A stretch of DNA of 64,000 nucleotides. Origin: Edaphovirga cremea. Its GTDB lineage: Bacteria; Pseudomonadota; Gammaproteobacteria; Enterobacterales; Enterobacteriaceae. Numbering within the stretch: the first letter of the stretch is position 1; every line of letters begins with the position of its first letter. Where the stretch lies: the NCBI RefSeq assembly GCF_003332275.1, contig NZ_QOVA01000002.1, positions 411,322 through 475,321 of the forward strand, given 5' to 3'. A model generated the notes under the pieces. That model saw only the letters and a list, made by a program, of their open reading frames with translations. It had not been told where the DNA came from and did not search any database. A program made the translations under genes and the position numbers. Below are positions 1 through 7,619 of the stretch, in pieces.

Positions 1-221
1 TATGTTTCAAATAGACTAAAGAATCGTTTTTCGATCTTTAACCGTAATGCGTTATATAAGTTATGGAGCACCTGCAACTCCTACAATACGCCTAAAGAAC
101 CCATCTCCAACCGAAGTACGTTAGCTAAATATAACAAAAGCTAGCCTCTTGAACTTATTTCTTTCCGGGTTGCAAGGAGTATAATTCTGTTTTTTTACCT
201 TGTAAATTTGTAGAGAAACAG
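1..221. other. Leading intergenic segment
   Basis: No gene is recognised here. An imperfect inverted repeat (AAAGAATCG / CGATCTTT around a T-rich loop, about 19-41) could be the terminator of a gene outside the window. A TATAAT hexamer at 180-185 is a possible -10 element for the membrane-protein gene that follows, but no convincing -35 partner was seen. Confidence 0.3.
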
Positions 222-1799
222 ATGGATATAAAGGAAGTGGATATTTTAGGCGATCAGATAAATCATTATTGGTATTATTCTTCAAAGGCAAAAATGAATA
301 GGATAATTTTTTTAACTAAAGAAAACTTTCTGATACTTTTCATATTTCTTGTTGTGATACTCTTTCGTTGTCCTTTGCTTCTGCAAAATGATACTTTTTA
401 CACTATCAAAGTTGGTGAGCACATCATTAACCATGGTTTAACTACCAAAGATGCGTTTACCTTTCATGAGGGTATCAATTACACCTCCCCACATTGGTTC
501 TATGACATTGTCATTTATCTCATCTTTAGTATCGGTGGTTTTTTCAGTGTTTATCTTTCAACGATTATTTTTTCTTTAATTCTCGTCTCTTGTCTTTACT
601 TCGGCTTCTTGAAGCTTTATGGCCACCGTTTTGTTTCTTTCTTCGTCGTATGTGTCATCATTTTTATGATCGACCAAGGTCTTACGGCCAGGGCACAATT
701 GATCACCTATATTTTATTTGTGTTGGAGGCATTGATACTTGAATTTTCACGTAGGAAGAAGATCAATAATTTATTCCTGACGTCTTCATTAATGGCTATA
801 TCCATTGCCATTGTCAATGTCCACTGTGCCACATGGGTGGTTTTCTTTATCCTTTTCATGCCCTATTTTGCAGAGCATGTATTAAGTTATTTTTGTTCTT
901 CCACCGATGATGATAAAGACAGTGTAAAAATAAAAAAACTCACAGCATGTAAAAATGAAAACATTAAAGTATTGTTTTTTGTTTTCATGGTTTGCATTCT
1001 AACGGGGTTCATTTCACCGACAGGTATGCTGCCTTATACCTATCTATACGATACTTATCAAAGTCAGACGGTTAACTTTATTAGTGAACATCTTCCCCTT
1101 GTCCCTTTTGCTTTTCCACGGTTTTTATTCTTCATATCGTCTATTTTGACGCTATTGATTTTTACCAGACTAAAAATTTCAGTAAGCCAGCTTCTGATGT
1201 TTTTGGGTTTAACACTTATGGCTTTAATGAGTGTTAGACAGACTATGCTTCTTTTCCTCATTTCGGGTTTCCTGTTGTGTGACTTGCTGACGCGTTTTTT
1301 TATGGCTAATAATCCGCAGCGGATTGAGTTTTACAACAGCAACATATTCACATTGAAAGGGACTATTGTCACTCTTCTGTTTATGGCTTTGGTCTCTTAT
1401 AATGGCATCAGCAACAATCTGAAAAATCCTTCCTTTGACCATGTTTATCCAGTAGAAGCCGTTGAGTATTTGACTAAGCATGTAAATAATAAAGATCAGT
1501 TGCGTGTATTCGCGATGTATGATGACGGCAGCTATTTGCTTTTTAAAGGATTCAAGGTTTTTATTGATTCAAGGGCCGATCTTTACACTTTACCTTTTAA
1601 TAAGACAAAGGATTATTTTAATGAATATTCGGAATTTGTTAACCTGAGTAAAAATATTTCCAGCTTCATTGATGAATATCAACTGACACATCTTATTATT
1701 AGAAATAAATCTCTGCCTATTAATACACAGTTGACTTTAAACGCTCATCTGAAGGAAGTATATAAAGATGATGTATTTACTGTCTATCAAGTTATTTAG
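222..1799 (+). CDS. Multi-pass membrane protein, GT-C glycosyltransferase-like
   Basis: A 525-residue integral membrane protein with about ten hydrophobic segments between residues 30 and 400 and a soluble C-terminal tail. The N-terminal part has the pattern NDTFYTIKVGE followed by TTKDAFTFHEG and SPHWFYD, which resembles the first periplasmic loop of GT-C-fold glycosyltransferases using lipid-linked sugars. The C-terminal region contains FKVFIDSRADLY, also seen in uncharacterised relatives. The gene is AT-rich and uses AT-rich codons, unlike most of the window, which suggests transfer. An alternative ATG at 294 would remove 24 residues; neither start has a strong ribosome site. The transglycosylase gene follows after 29 bp, so the two may be co-transcribed. 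The substrate is unknown and the glycosyltransferase assignment is an inference from pattern, not proof. Confidence 0.6.
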   Translation: MDIKEVDILGDQINHYWYYSSKAKMNRIIFLTKENFLILFIFLVVILFRCPLLLQNDTFYTIKVGEHIINHGLTTKDAFTFHEGINYTSPHWFYDIVIYLIFSIGGFFSVYLSTIIFSLILVSCLYFGFLKLYGHRFVSFFVVCVIIFMIDQGLTARAQLITYILFVLEALILEFSRRKKINNLFLTSSLMAISIAIVNVHCATWVVFFILFMPYFAEHVLSYFCSSTDDDKDSVKIKKLTACKNENIKVLFFVFMVCILTGFISPTGMLPYTYLYDTYQSQTVNFISEHLPLVPFAFPRFLFFISSILTLLIFTRLKISVSQLLMFLGLTLMALMSVRQTMLLFLISGFLLCDLLTRFFMANNPQRIEFYNSNIFTLKGTIVTLLFMALVSYNGISNNLKNPSFDHVYPVEAVEYLTKHVNNKDQLRVFAMYDDGSYLLFKGFKVFIDSRADLYTLPFNKTKDYFNEYSEFVNLSKNISSFIDEYQLTHLIIRNKSLPINTQLTLNAHLKEVYKDDVFTVYQVI

Positions 1800-1828
1800 T
1801 GTATTTCTGGTTTAAGGAATAGGATTTA

Positions 1829-2455
1829 ATGGTTGATTATACAGCAATGATCGCCCAGTGTGCGCCAGATATTGCTCCACATATTCTTGAACGGATTATT
1901 AAAGTGGAGTCCTCATTTAACCCTTATGCAATTGGTGTTGTTAATGGCCGTTTAGTTCGTCAGCCGATCAATAAAAGCGAAGCGGTCGCTACGGCTATGT
2001 CCTTACACAATGCGGGTTGGAACTTTTCAATGGGGTTGGGCCAGATTAATCGTCATAACCTGAGTCCTTACGGTCTGGACTATGAGTTGGTCTTCGACCC
2101 TTGTTTGAATATGCAAACGGCGTCCAAAATTTTCAATGAGTGTTTGCGAAGAGCCGAGAGCAAATTAAGCCGGGACGAGGCTGTTCTGGCTGCTTATTCC
2201 TGCTACTACAGCGGGAATTTCACCCGGGGATTTAAACCAGAGGGAGCCAACCAGAGCAGTTACGTTGACCGTATTCTCGCCGTGGCACCCACCACCTCCG
2301 CGCCAACGGGTATTCCTATTGAGGTGATATCCACCTCCGGAAACTCCCCTACCAGAAAAAATACTTCTTTAACGGTGACGGCGAAGAATGGTGAGGCACG
2401 TATTTCCAGTCCACAAAAGCGTATGGGTGGGGTGAAAGAACTTAGAGGGGAGTGA
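1829..2455 (+). CDS. VirB1-like lytic transglycosylase (SLT domain)
   Basis: A 208-residue protein with a soluble lytic transglycosylase fold: ERIIKVESSFNPYAIG near residues 21-36 carries the catalytic Glu, MGLGQIN near residues 68-74 is the second family motif, and AAYSCYYSG near 121-129 the third. Such enzymes cleave peptidoglycan so that a secretion or conjugation apparatus can cross the wall; this short form resembles VirB1 of type IV secretion systems. No signal peptide is evident, as in some VirB1 proteins. The C-terminal 50 residues are low-complexity and Ser/Thr-rich. An AGGA-type ribosome site precedes the ATG. No other type IV secretion gene is inside the window, so this is either the edge of a mobile element that continues upstream or a remnant. 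Confidence 0.75.
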   Translation: MVDYTAMIAQCAPDIAPHILERIIKVESSFNPYAIGVVNGRLVRQPINKSEAVATAMSLHNAGWNFSMGLGQINRHNLSPYGLDYELVFDPCLNMQTASKIFNECLRRAESKLSRDEAVLAAYSCYYSGNFTRGFKPEGANQSSYVDRILAVAPTTSAPTGIPIEVISTSGNSPTRKNTSLTVTAKNGEARISSPQKRMGGVKELRGE

Positions 2456-2525
2456 CGCTGGAAAAACTCGAGTTGGTCATTTGAATGGGGTCGTGTACGC
2501 AAGTGACGTGGTTAAAATTTTCGCT

Positions 2526-2555
2526 GGCATGGCATTTTGGCTCATGCCTTTTTTT
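2526..2555 (+). terminator. Rho-independent terminator after the transglycosylase gene
   Basis: A perfect 6-bp stem GGCATG / CATGCC with an 11-nt loop is followed directly by seven T residues. It separates the island-type genes from the ars operon. Confidence 0.5.
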
Positions 2556-2559
2556 ATGC

Positions 2560-2585
2560 AAACATATTCGAAAATCCATATGTTT
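2560..2585 (+). promoter_or_regulatory. Candidate ArsR operator upstream of arsR
   Basis: A perfect inverted repeat, AAACATAT and ATATGTTT, separated by 10 bp, lies 58-84 bp upstream of the arsR ATG. Two AT-rich half-sites of this size and spacing fit the dimeric winged-helix ArsR repressor, which releases DNA on binding arsenite. Assignment is by position and symmetry only. Confidence 0.55.
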
Positions 2586-2643
2586 TGTTGACTTTATTTC
2601 CCAGAATTTTAAGATAGTGCAATGTTCATCTTTTGGAGCCGTC

Positions 2644-2997
2644 ATGATTGCACTCACGCCGTTGCAGCTGTTCAAAAATCTTTCTGACGAAACGCGCCTG
2701 AATATTGTCTTGTTGCTCAAAGGGGTCGATGAGCTTTGTGTTTGCGAGCTATGCGATATGTTGAGCCAATCGCAGCCCAAGATTTCACGGCATTTGGCAA
2801 TGCTAAGAGAGGCAGGGCTTCTGCTGGACAGACGCGCAGGAAAGTGGGTGCATTACCGGTTATCTCCTCATGTCCCTGCCTGGGCAGCGACCATTATTGA
2901 GCAAGCATATCTCAGTCAACGAGATGAAATCGCCTTGCTGAGGCAAGGCGGTATTCGCGGCAGAAGTACCACGGCGGGCAAAGCCATCTGCATTTAA
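2644..2997 (+). CDS. arsR: Arsenical resistance operon repressor ArsR
   Basis: A 117-residue winged-helix repressor of the ArsR/SmtB family. The start was set at the ATG at 2644 because the protein then begins just before LTPLQLFKNLSDETRL, the usual N-terminus of E. coli-type ArsR; the longer open frame upstream is non-coding. The arsenite sensor motif ELCVCELC (two Cys within VCELCDM, near residues 30-37) lies at the start of helix 3, and QSQPKISRHLAMLREAGLL is the recognition helix-turn-helix. It should repress the arsRBC operon in the absence of As(III)/Sb(III). The gene is first in the operon; arsB follows after 147 bp, which is a wide gap for this operon and contains a second inverted repeat. 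Confidence 0.93.
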   Translation: MIALTPLQLFKNLSDETRLNIVLLLKGVDELCVCELCDMLSQSQPKISRHLAMLREAGLLLDRRAGKWVHYRLSPHVPAWAATIIEQAYLSQRDEIALLRQGGIRGRSTTAGKAICI

Positions 2998-3018
2998 TTC
3001 GGCCAAAAATTTGCCCTT

Positions 3019-3042
3019 TCATATGCGTATTAACGTATATGA
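3019..3042 (+). promoter_or_regulatory. Inverted repeat between arsR and arsB
   Basis: TCATATGCGT and ACGTATATGA form a 10-bp stem with one mismatch and a 4-nt ATTA loop. It could be a second ArsR site or an mRNA hairpin that sets the ratio of ArsR to ArsB. There is no T-run, so simple termination is unlikely. Confidence 0.4.
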
Positions 3043-3144
3043 GGTGGGCGAGATACTCCAAGCTGTCCGGTTTAGCCCTTGGATTGGTGGTAATAAATAC
3101 AATCTGATTCACTGCAGGGATCATTTGTCCTTTATGGAGGCATT

Positions 3145-4434
3145 ATGCTGTTAGCTGCAGCAATTTTTATCCTGACTATTCTACTGGTTATCTGGCAACC
3201 CAGGGGGTTGGGTATCGGTTGGAGTGCGATGCTCGGCGCAGTATTGGCTCTGCTCACTGGCGTGGTGCATATCACTGATATTCCTGTTGTTTGGCAAATC
3301 GTTTGGAATGCGACAGCGACTTTTGTCGCAGTCATTATTATCAGCTTGCTGTTGGATGAATCGGGTTTCTTCGAATGGGCTGCCCTGCATGTAGCGCGTT
3401 GGGGTAATGGCCGTGGACGACTTCTGTTTACCTGCATCATTCTGCTCGGTGCCGCTGTCGCCGCGCTATTTGCCAATGATGGTGCTGCATTGATTCTCAC
3501 TCCGATCGTGATTGCCATGCTGCTGGCGCTAGGCTTTAGCCGGGGTTCGACGCTTGCTTTTGTCATGGCGGCTGGTTTTATTGCTGACACTGCCAGCTTG
3601 CCGTTGATTGTGTCGAATCTGGTGAACATCGTCTCTGCCGATTTTTTTAAACTCGGCTTCAGTGAATATGCCGCCGTGATGGTACCCGTTAATCTGGCGG
3701 CTATTGCCGCTACGCTTGGAATGCTACATCTGTTTTTCCGCAAGGATATTCCAGCAGTCTATGACCTCTCTCTGTTGAAAGAACCCTCTGCTGCGATCCG
3801 CGATGTAAACACGTTCAAAACAGGGTGGGCGATACTACTTCTGCTGTTGGTCGGTTTCTTTGGACTCGAGCCATTCGGCGTTCCTGTCAGTCTGGTAGCA
3901 GCAGTTGGCGCGCTAATTCTGTTTGCCGTCGCGAAAAATGGTCAGATGATAAATACAGGGAAAGTACTGCGAGGTGCCCCCTGGCAAATCGTTATCTTCT
4001 CCCTGGGGATGTATCTGGTGGTGTACGGTCTGCGCAATGCGGGGTTGACTGATTACCTCTCCGGTATTTTGAATCGGCTGGGTGAGCAAGGGCTATGGGC
4101 GGCCACATTAGGCACGGGTTTCCTAACGGCATTCCTGTCTTCTATTATGAATAACATGCCTACTGTTCTGGTGGGGGCGTTATCCATTGATGGCAGCACT
4201 GCAACTGGGTTGATCAAAGAGGCGATGATCTATGCCAATGTAATTGGCAGCGATCTGGGACCAAAAATTACCCCGATAGGGAGTCTGGCAACCTTGTTGT
4301 GGCTGCACGTCCTGGCCCAAAAGAACATGACTATCACTTGGGGATATTATTTCCGCGTGGGCATTGTCATGACGATACCGGTGCTTTTTGTCACGTTGGT
4401 GGCGTTGGCGCTACGACTTTCCCTGCCTCAGTAG
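3145..4434 (+). CDS. arsB: Arsenite/antimonite efflux permease ArsB
   Basis: A 429-residue inner-membrane permease with about 12 hydrophobic segments, the usual length of E. coli ArsB. It exports As(OH)3/Sb(OH)3 by proton exchange, or with ArsA ATP-driven, but no arsA is present here. The [13 protein letters not shown] stretch and the late [13 protein letters not shown] and [19 protein letters not shown] stretches are hallmark sequences of the family. The ATG at 3145 is preceded by GGAGG at 3136-3140. It sits between arsR and arsC in the standard order. Confidence 0.95.
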   Translation: MLLAAAIFILTILLVIWQPRGLGIGWSAMLGAVLALLTGVVHITDIPVVWQIVWNATATFVAVIIISLLLDESGFFEWAALHVARWGNGRGRLLFTCIILLGAAVAALFANDGAALILTPIVIAMLLALGFSRGSTLAFVMAAGFIADTASLPLIVSNLVNIVSADFFKLGFSEYAAVMVPVNLAAIAATLGMLHLFFRKDIPAVYDLSLLKEPSAAIRDVNTFKTGWAILLLLLVGFFGLEPFGVPVSLVAAVGALILFAVAKNGQMINTGKVLRGAPWQIVIFSLGMYLVVYGLRNAGLTDYLSGILNRLGEQGLWAATLGTGFLTAFLSSIMNNMPTVLVGALSIDGSTATGLIKEAMIYANVIGSDLGPKITPIGSLATLLWLHVLAQKNMTITWGYYFRVGIVMTIPVLFVTLVALALRLSLPQ

Positions 4435-4507
4435 CGATTTGTTCGCCTGAGGTTAAAACATATATCCAGTAGGCGATACCTACTGGTACTGAATGAGAGA
4501 ATCAAAG

Positions 4508-4936
4508 ATGAGCAATGTCACTATCTATCACAACCCTGCATGTGGCACGTCACGCAACACGTTGGAACTGATACGCAATAGCGGTATCGAACCTACAGTG
4601 ATCTTTTATCTCGAAACACCGCCAGAGAGGAAAACGCTGGAAAAGCTGATCGCTGATATGGGGATCTCTGTTCGGTCACTTCTGCGTAAAAATGTGGAAC
4701 CTTATGAGCAATTGGAATTGGCTGAAGATAAGTGGAGTGACGAAAACCTGATCCTTTTTATGCTGCAGTATCCGATTCTGATAAACCGTCCCATTGTTGT
4801 CACCTCTTTGGGAACGAAGCTTTGCCGCCCTTCCGAAACCGTGCTGGATATCCTGCCCAATCCTCAGCAGGGCGCTTTTACCAAGGAAGATGGAGAGAAA
4901 GTAGTAGATAAACAAGGTAAGCGCGTAGAGAAATAA
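4508..4936 (+). CDS. arsC: Glutaredoxin-dependent arsenate reductase ArsC
   Basis: A 142-residue enzyme that reduces arsenate to arsenite using glutathione and glutaredoxin, supplying the substrate of ArsB. The catalytic Cys is in YHNPACGTSRNTLE (Cys12), and a later RPIVVTSLGTKLCRP segment carries the conserved arginines that hold the oxyanion. The ATG at 4508 gives the normal N-terminus MSNVTIYHNP; an in-frame ATG five codons upstream is less likely. It lies 73 bp after arsB and closes the operon. Confidence 0.95.
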   Translation: MSNVTIYHNPACGTSRNTLELIRNSGIEPTVIFYLETPPERKTLEKLIADMGISVRSLLRKNVEPYEQLELAEDKWSDENLILFMLQYPILINRPIVVTSLGTKLCRPSETVLDILPNPQQGAFTKEDGEKVVDKQGKRVEK

Positions 4937-5228
4937 GATTGTTGGGTAGTGAGCATGGAAGCTGCCGTTTTACTTATCGTCCACATGTATCTCGGCTGCG
5001 CACAAATATTCTGACTCTGAGTAGAATTATTCAAGGTGCAATTATTATAGTTAATATTTATTTGAGCTACCTATTAATTATTAAAAAGAGGGGGCATTCG
5101 GAGAAAATATTTTTATTTACGTTTCCATTTTACAGATGCGCAATGATAAGTTTTGATTTATTTGTAGTGCTGTTGATCAAGGTCATTGCGTGATCAATAT
5201 TTAGACAGAAAATAAAACTATATTAAAT

Positions 5229-5277
5229 GTTACTGAAGTAACACTTGCGAAAACAAATGCACTTCGGTAACATTTTT
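5229..5277 (+). terminator. Hairpin terminator
   Basis: Arms GTTACTGAAGT and ACTTCGGTAAC (10 of 11 bases pair) are separated by 21 nt and followed by A and a run of six T. It may end the ars transcript. Confidence 0.5.
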
Positions 5278-5321
5278 TATTATTATCTGTAGTTTTTCCC
5301 TGGTGTTGGCTAATGTTGCCG

Positions 5322-5350
5322 CCTGACTCACGAGGTCAGGTTTTTTTTTC
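5322..5350 (+). terminator. Rho-independent terminator
   Basis: A 6-bp stem CCTGAC / GTCAGG with a short loop is followed by nine T residues. It is the second terminator between ars and luxR and insulates luxR from upstream transcription. Confidence 0.6.
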
Positions 5351-5421
5351 AACTTATTGCTGGCGTATTATTACGGATGCAGACATGATGCGGTAGTTGT
5401 ACTAAGGTGCAATCGGATACT

Positions 5422-5489
5422 GTACTTAAAGACAAAAAGCACTTAGAGACAAAAAGTACTTAAAGATAAAAAGTACTTAAAGACAAAAA
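5422..5489 (+). repeat. Four tandem 17-bp repeats upstream of luxR
   Basis: Four consecutive units of consensus GTACTTAAAGACAAAAA; units 1 and 4 are identical, unit 2 has two changes and unit 3 has one. The array ends at a TTGACA hexamer (5491-5496) 44 bp before the luxR start. Period 17 is longer than one helical turn. Function is unknown; a variable promoter-spacing array or a repeated binding site are both possible. Confidence 0.85.
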
Positions 5490-5539
5490 GTTGACACCTC
5501 ATCAAAATGGGAAGCAGCGTAAGCTTTGGGAGAAGGAGA

Positions 5540-6283
5540 ATGTTTTCAGGCTTCAAAAGTGACAGAAATACAATAGATACACTGCGTGATTATATCGACC
5601 GAAAACTCATTGCCTACAACAGCCCCAGATACACGTATATGGTGATCAATAAAAAGAATCCCGTCGATATTTTTATCGTTACCAGCTACCCGAACGAATG
5701 GGCTGATTTCTACATAACCAATAATTACCAGCACATTGATCCGGTGGTTCTTACCGCGTTCAGACGATTTTCTCCCTTTTCATGGGATGAGAATATTACC
5801 GTTCTCTCTGATCTGAAATCTTCTAAAATTTTTGCTCTTTCCAAGAAATATAATATCGTTAATGGGTTCACTTTTGTGCTTCACGATAATATGAACAATC
5901 TGGCGATGTTGTCACTTATTCTTGACGATGAGGCTCAGAAAGGGTTGGAAGGAAGGGTCATCGATGATAGGGAACGGCTACAGATGTTGCTGATCGAAAC
6001 CCATGAAAAGATGCTTACGTTGAGTCAAAAAAAGAATCACCAACCGGATCGCAAGCGGGTAGAAACACCTGCCAAGGATATTTTTTCCCCGCGCGAAAAT
6101 GAGGTGCTTCACTGGGCTAGCATGGGCAAGACTTATCATGAGGTCGCATTAATCGTAGGCATTACGCCCCGCACGGTGAAATATCACATGGGAAATGTGG
6201 TGAAGAAATTGGGAGTAATTAACGCCAAACAGGCTATCAGGCTAGGCGTTGAACTCGAACTGATTAAGAGCCTACCCCAATAG
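5540..6283 (+). CDS. LuxR-family quorum-sensing regulator (ExpR/EsaR/YenR subfamily)
   Basis: A 247-residue acyl-homoserine-lactone (AHL) receptor. The N-terminal domain has the conserved ligand-pocket pattern W-x-x-x-Y within NEWADFYITNNYQHIDPVV, and the C-terminal LuxR helix-turn-helix is SPRENEVLHWASMGKTYHEVA through VKYHMGNVVKKLGV. The start at 5540 was chosen because GGAGAAGGAG lies just upstream and because MFSGFKSD then aligns with ExpR N-termini; ten more codons are open upstream. It is convergent with luxI, the usual order for this subfamily, whose members bind DNA without ligand and let go when AHL accumulates. Its last codons lie inside a palindrome that also contains the luxI stop. 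The name expR is not assigned because the species is unknown. Confidence 0.9.
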   Translation: MFSGFKSDRNTIDTLRDYIDRKLIAYNSPRYTYMVINKKNPVDIFIVTSYPNEWADFYITNNYQHIDPVVLTAFRRFSPFSWDENITVLSDLKSSKIFALSKKYNIVNGFTFVLHDNMNNLAMLSLILDDEAQKGLEGRVIDDRERLQMLLIETHEKMLTLSQKKNHQPDRKRVETPAKDIFSPRENEVLHWASMGKTYHEVALIVGITPRTVKYHMGNVVKKLGVINAKQAIRLGVELELIKSLPQ

Positions 6284-6302
6284 TCCCATTGAGATAGGCT
6301 CT
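6267..6302. repeat. 36-bp palindromic element spanning the luxR and luxI stop codons
   Basis: Outer arms AGAGCCTA and TAGGCTCT pair perfectly and the inner seven bases pair 5 of 7 around a short loop. The luxR stop (6281-6283) and the luxI stop (complement of 6301-6303) both fall in or at its edge. Read on the minus strand, its first 24 bases match 22 of 24 with a sequence at 43530-43553 directly after another gene. It looks like a small dispersed repeat and may act as a bidirectional transcript-end hairpin, although no T-run follows. Confidence 0.75.
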
Positions 6303-6951
6303 AAGCCGGTTCTCGCATAACGGGTAACGACATCGGCCATCTGCTCAAGGCTGACTCTGAACACTCCAGAAGTTCATTAACCTGCAAAGCCAGTCGCGCA
6401 TGATTGTCTTTATCAGTCGGGAGACGTAGCAGATAAATACGTTCTTTTTCCGAGGCATAGGCTTCTTTTATCACCTCAATCTGCCAGCCCGAGCGCTTAA
6501 GTATGGTTAACATCGCTCGACTGACGATAGTATAAATGCCGGTATGCGCATAATGCCGGGCGTAATTGATAATCGACAGAAAGAACACCTGGCTGATCGG
6601 GAAATGGTTACCCAAAAGCAATTTTGCGCGGGTCTTATCAACAAAGAAACGGCTCGATTCGATATACCCTTCCTGTGGCAACACGACATCATCGAAAAGG
6701 GCATTGAAGGTATGGGTGATCATATTAGGCAGGCGGAGATCGATAAATCGGACGCTGCAGATTAACTGGTCATCGTAAATTCCAAGGAGATAACGCATGT
6801 CAGGGTTATCATATTCATCAAACTCCATGTCATTACTGCAATTCACTGCCCAATTCAGGCGATCCTTAAAGGTCTTTTTCCTCAATTTGTAGAGGTCTAC
6901 AGAGCGCATATCAGTCAGCTCTTCATAACTGACATCGATAATTTTTAACAT
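6301..6951 (-). CDS. Acyl-homoserine-lactone synthase (LuxI family, ExpI/EsaI type)
   Basis: A 216-residue AHL synthase that joins an acyl group from acyl-ACP to S-adenosylmethionine. The N-terminal LYKLRKKTFKDRLNW, the D-x-D region FDEYDNPDMRYLLG and the central GYIESSRFFVD are the conserved active-site segments of the family. AGGAAATTAA precedes the ATG. The gene faces luxR, with 17 bp between the two stop codons. A lux-box-like sequence lies about 200 bp upstream. The acyl chain length cannot be read from the sequence. Confidence 0.93.
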   Translation of the reverse strand: MLKIIDVSYEELTDMRSVDLYKLRKKTFKDRLNWAVNCSNDMEFDEYDNPDMRYLLGIYDDQLICSVRFIDLRLPNMITHTFNALFDDVVLPQEGYIESSRFFVDKTRAKLLLGNHFPISQVFFLSIINYARHYAHTGIYTIVSRAMLTILKRSGWQIEVIKEAYASEKERIYLLRLPTDKDNHARLALQVNELLECSESALSRWPMSLPVMREPA

Positions 6952-7578
6952 TTAATTTCCTTATATTTAATAATGCAATACTGTGCAAATTTTTAATGAA
7001 TTTTACCATCACAAAAGACATATGTCGCGTTCGGACACGGCTGGGTTCTTCACGAGGCCGGAAAGCACGAAAGTCGACAGATCATTGATTATAACCGAAT
7101 TGTATTGCACAAGAGTATGTGACTTATGTGTGTTTTGTGAATTGGCCCTACCTGTTTAGTGTAGGTTTTTACGCCATTCTTGTGATTTATTTTGGTCAAT
7201 TATTCTTAACATTTCAATGTGGCTGTTTAAAAATAATAGAGAGAATTTTATGCTTCATGCTTACAGTGGTCAGTATCTGTCCATAAGATTGAGTAAGAGC
7301 CGTAAAATTTCTTCTGGTATCGTGGAAGCGTTAAGCACAATGTCTTGCGAATGTGGTTTATCGCAACATACGATGCGGATATTTAATGTTTTGCATTAAA
7401 TAAAATGATATTTTTAGATTTACACTCTGAATATTAATTCGGTGATTATTATTTGCATTGAATATCATGAAAATCTATTTTTTTGTCAGAGATGAAAATC
7501 ATCGCAATGGAAAGTAGGTACTGCAAGGGATAATAAAGATAGGTAGGAAGGGGCATCATCCCTGAAAAAACAATAGAT
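6952..7578. other. Intergenic region between luxI and fumA
   Basis: About 630 bp, AT-rich, carrying the luxI promoter and the 3' flank of fumA. A 60-codon open frame at 7217-7399 has no recognisable features and is not called. A 10-bp palindrome GACATATGTC lies at 7017-7026 and a lux-box-like dyad at 7147-7165. Confidence 0.4.
7147..7166. promoter_or_regulatory. Weak lux/esa-box-like dyad upstream of luxI
   Basis: CCTAC and GTAGG flank CTGTTTAGT, giving a partial dyad that also reads CCTGT...TAGTGTAGGTT. That is similar to the EsaR box remembered from Pantoea, but about three bases shorter in the middle. At about 200 bp upstream of the luxI ATG it could mediate control by the LuxR protein, but the match is imperfect. 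Confidence 0.25.
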
Positions 7579-7604
7579 AAAAAAAGCCCCGACCTGGTCG
7601 GGGC
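7579..7604 (-). terminator. Rho-independent terminator of fumA
   Basis: Reading on the minus strand, GCCCCGAC and GTCGGGGC pair perfectly across a 3-nt loop, followed by seven T residues. It lies 16 bp beyond the fumA stop. Confidence 0.9.
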
Positions 7605-7619
7605 CATTGAAACCTGCGA

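Larger units (their letters stand above)
4937..5539. other. Intergenic region between arsC and luxR
   Basis: About 600 bp, AT-rich. An 84-codon open frame at 4939-5193 has no recognisable similarity or ribosome site and is not called. The region holds two terminator-like hairpins (5229-5277 and 5322-5350) and a four-copy 17-bp tandem repeat directly in front of luxR. Confidence 0.5.

Noticed and set aside
4939..5193. 84-codon open frame after arsC
   Set aside because: No ribosome site, no recognisable pattern, and it overlaps AT-rich intergenic DNA.
7217..7399. 60-codon open frame between luxI and fumA
   Set aside because: No family features, no strong ribosome site, and short.
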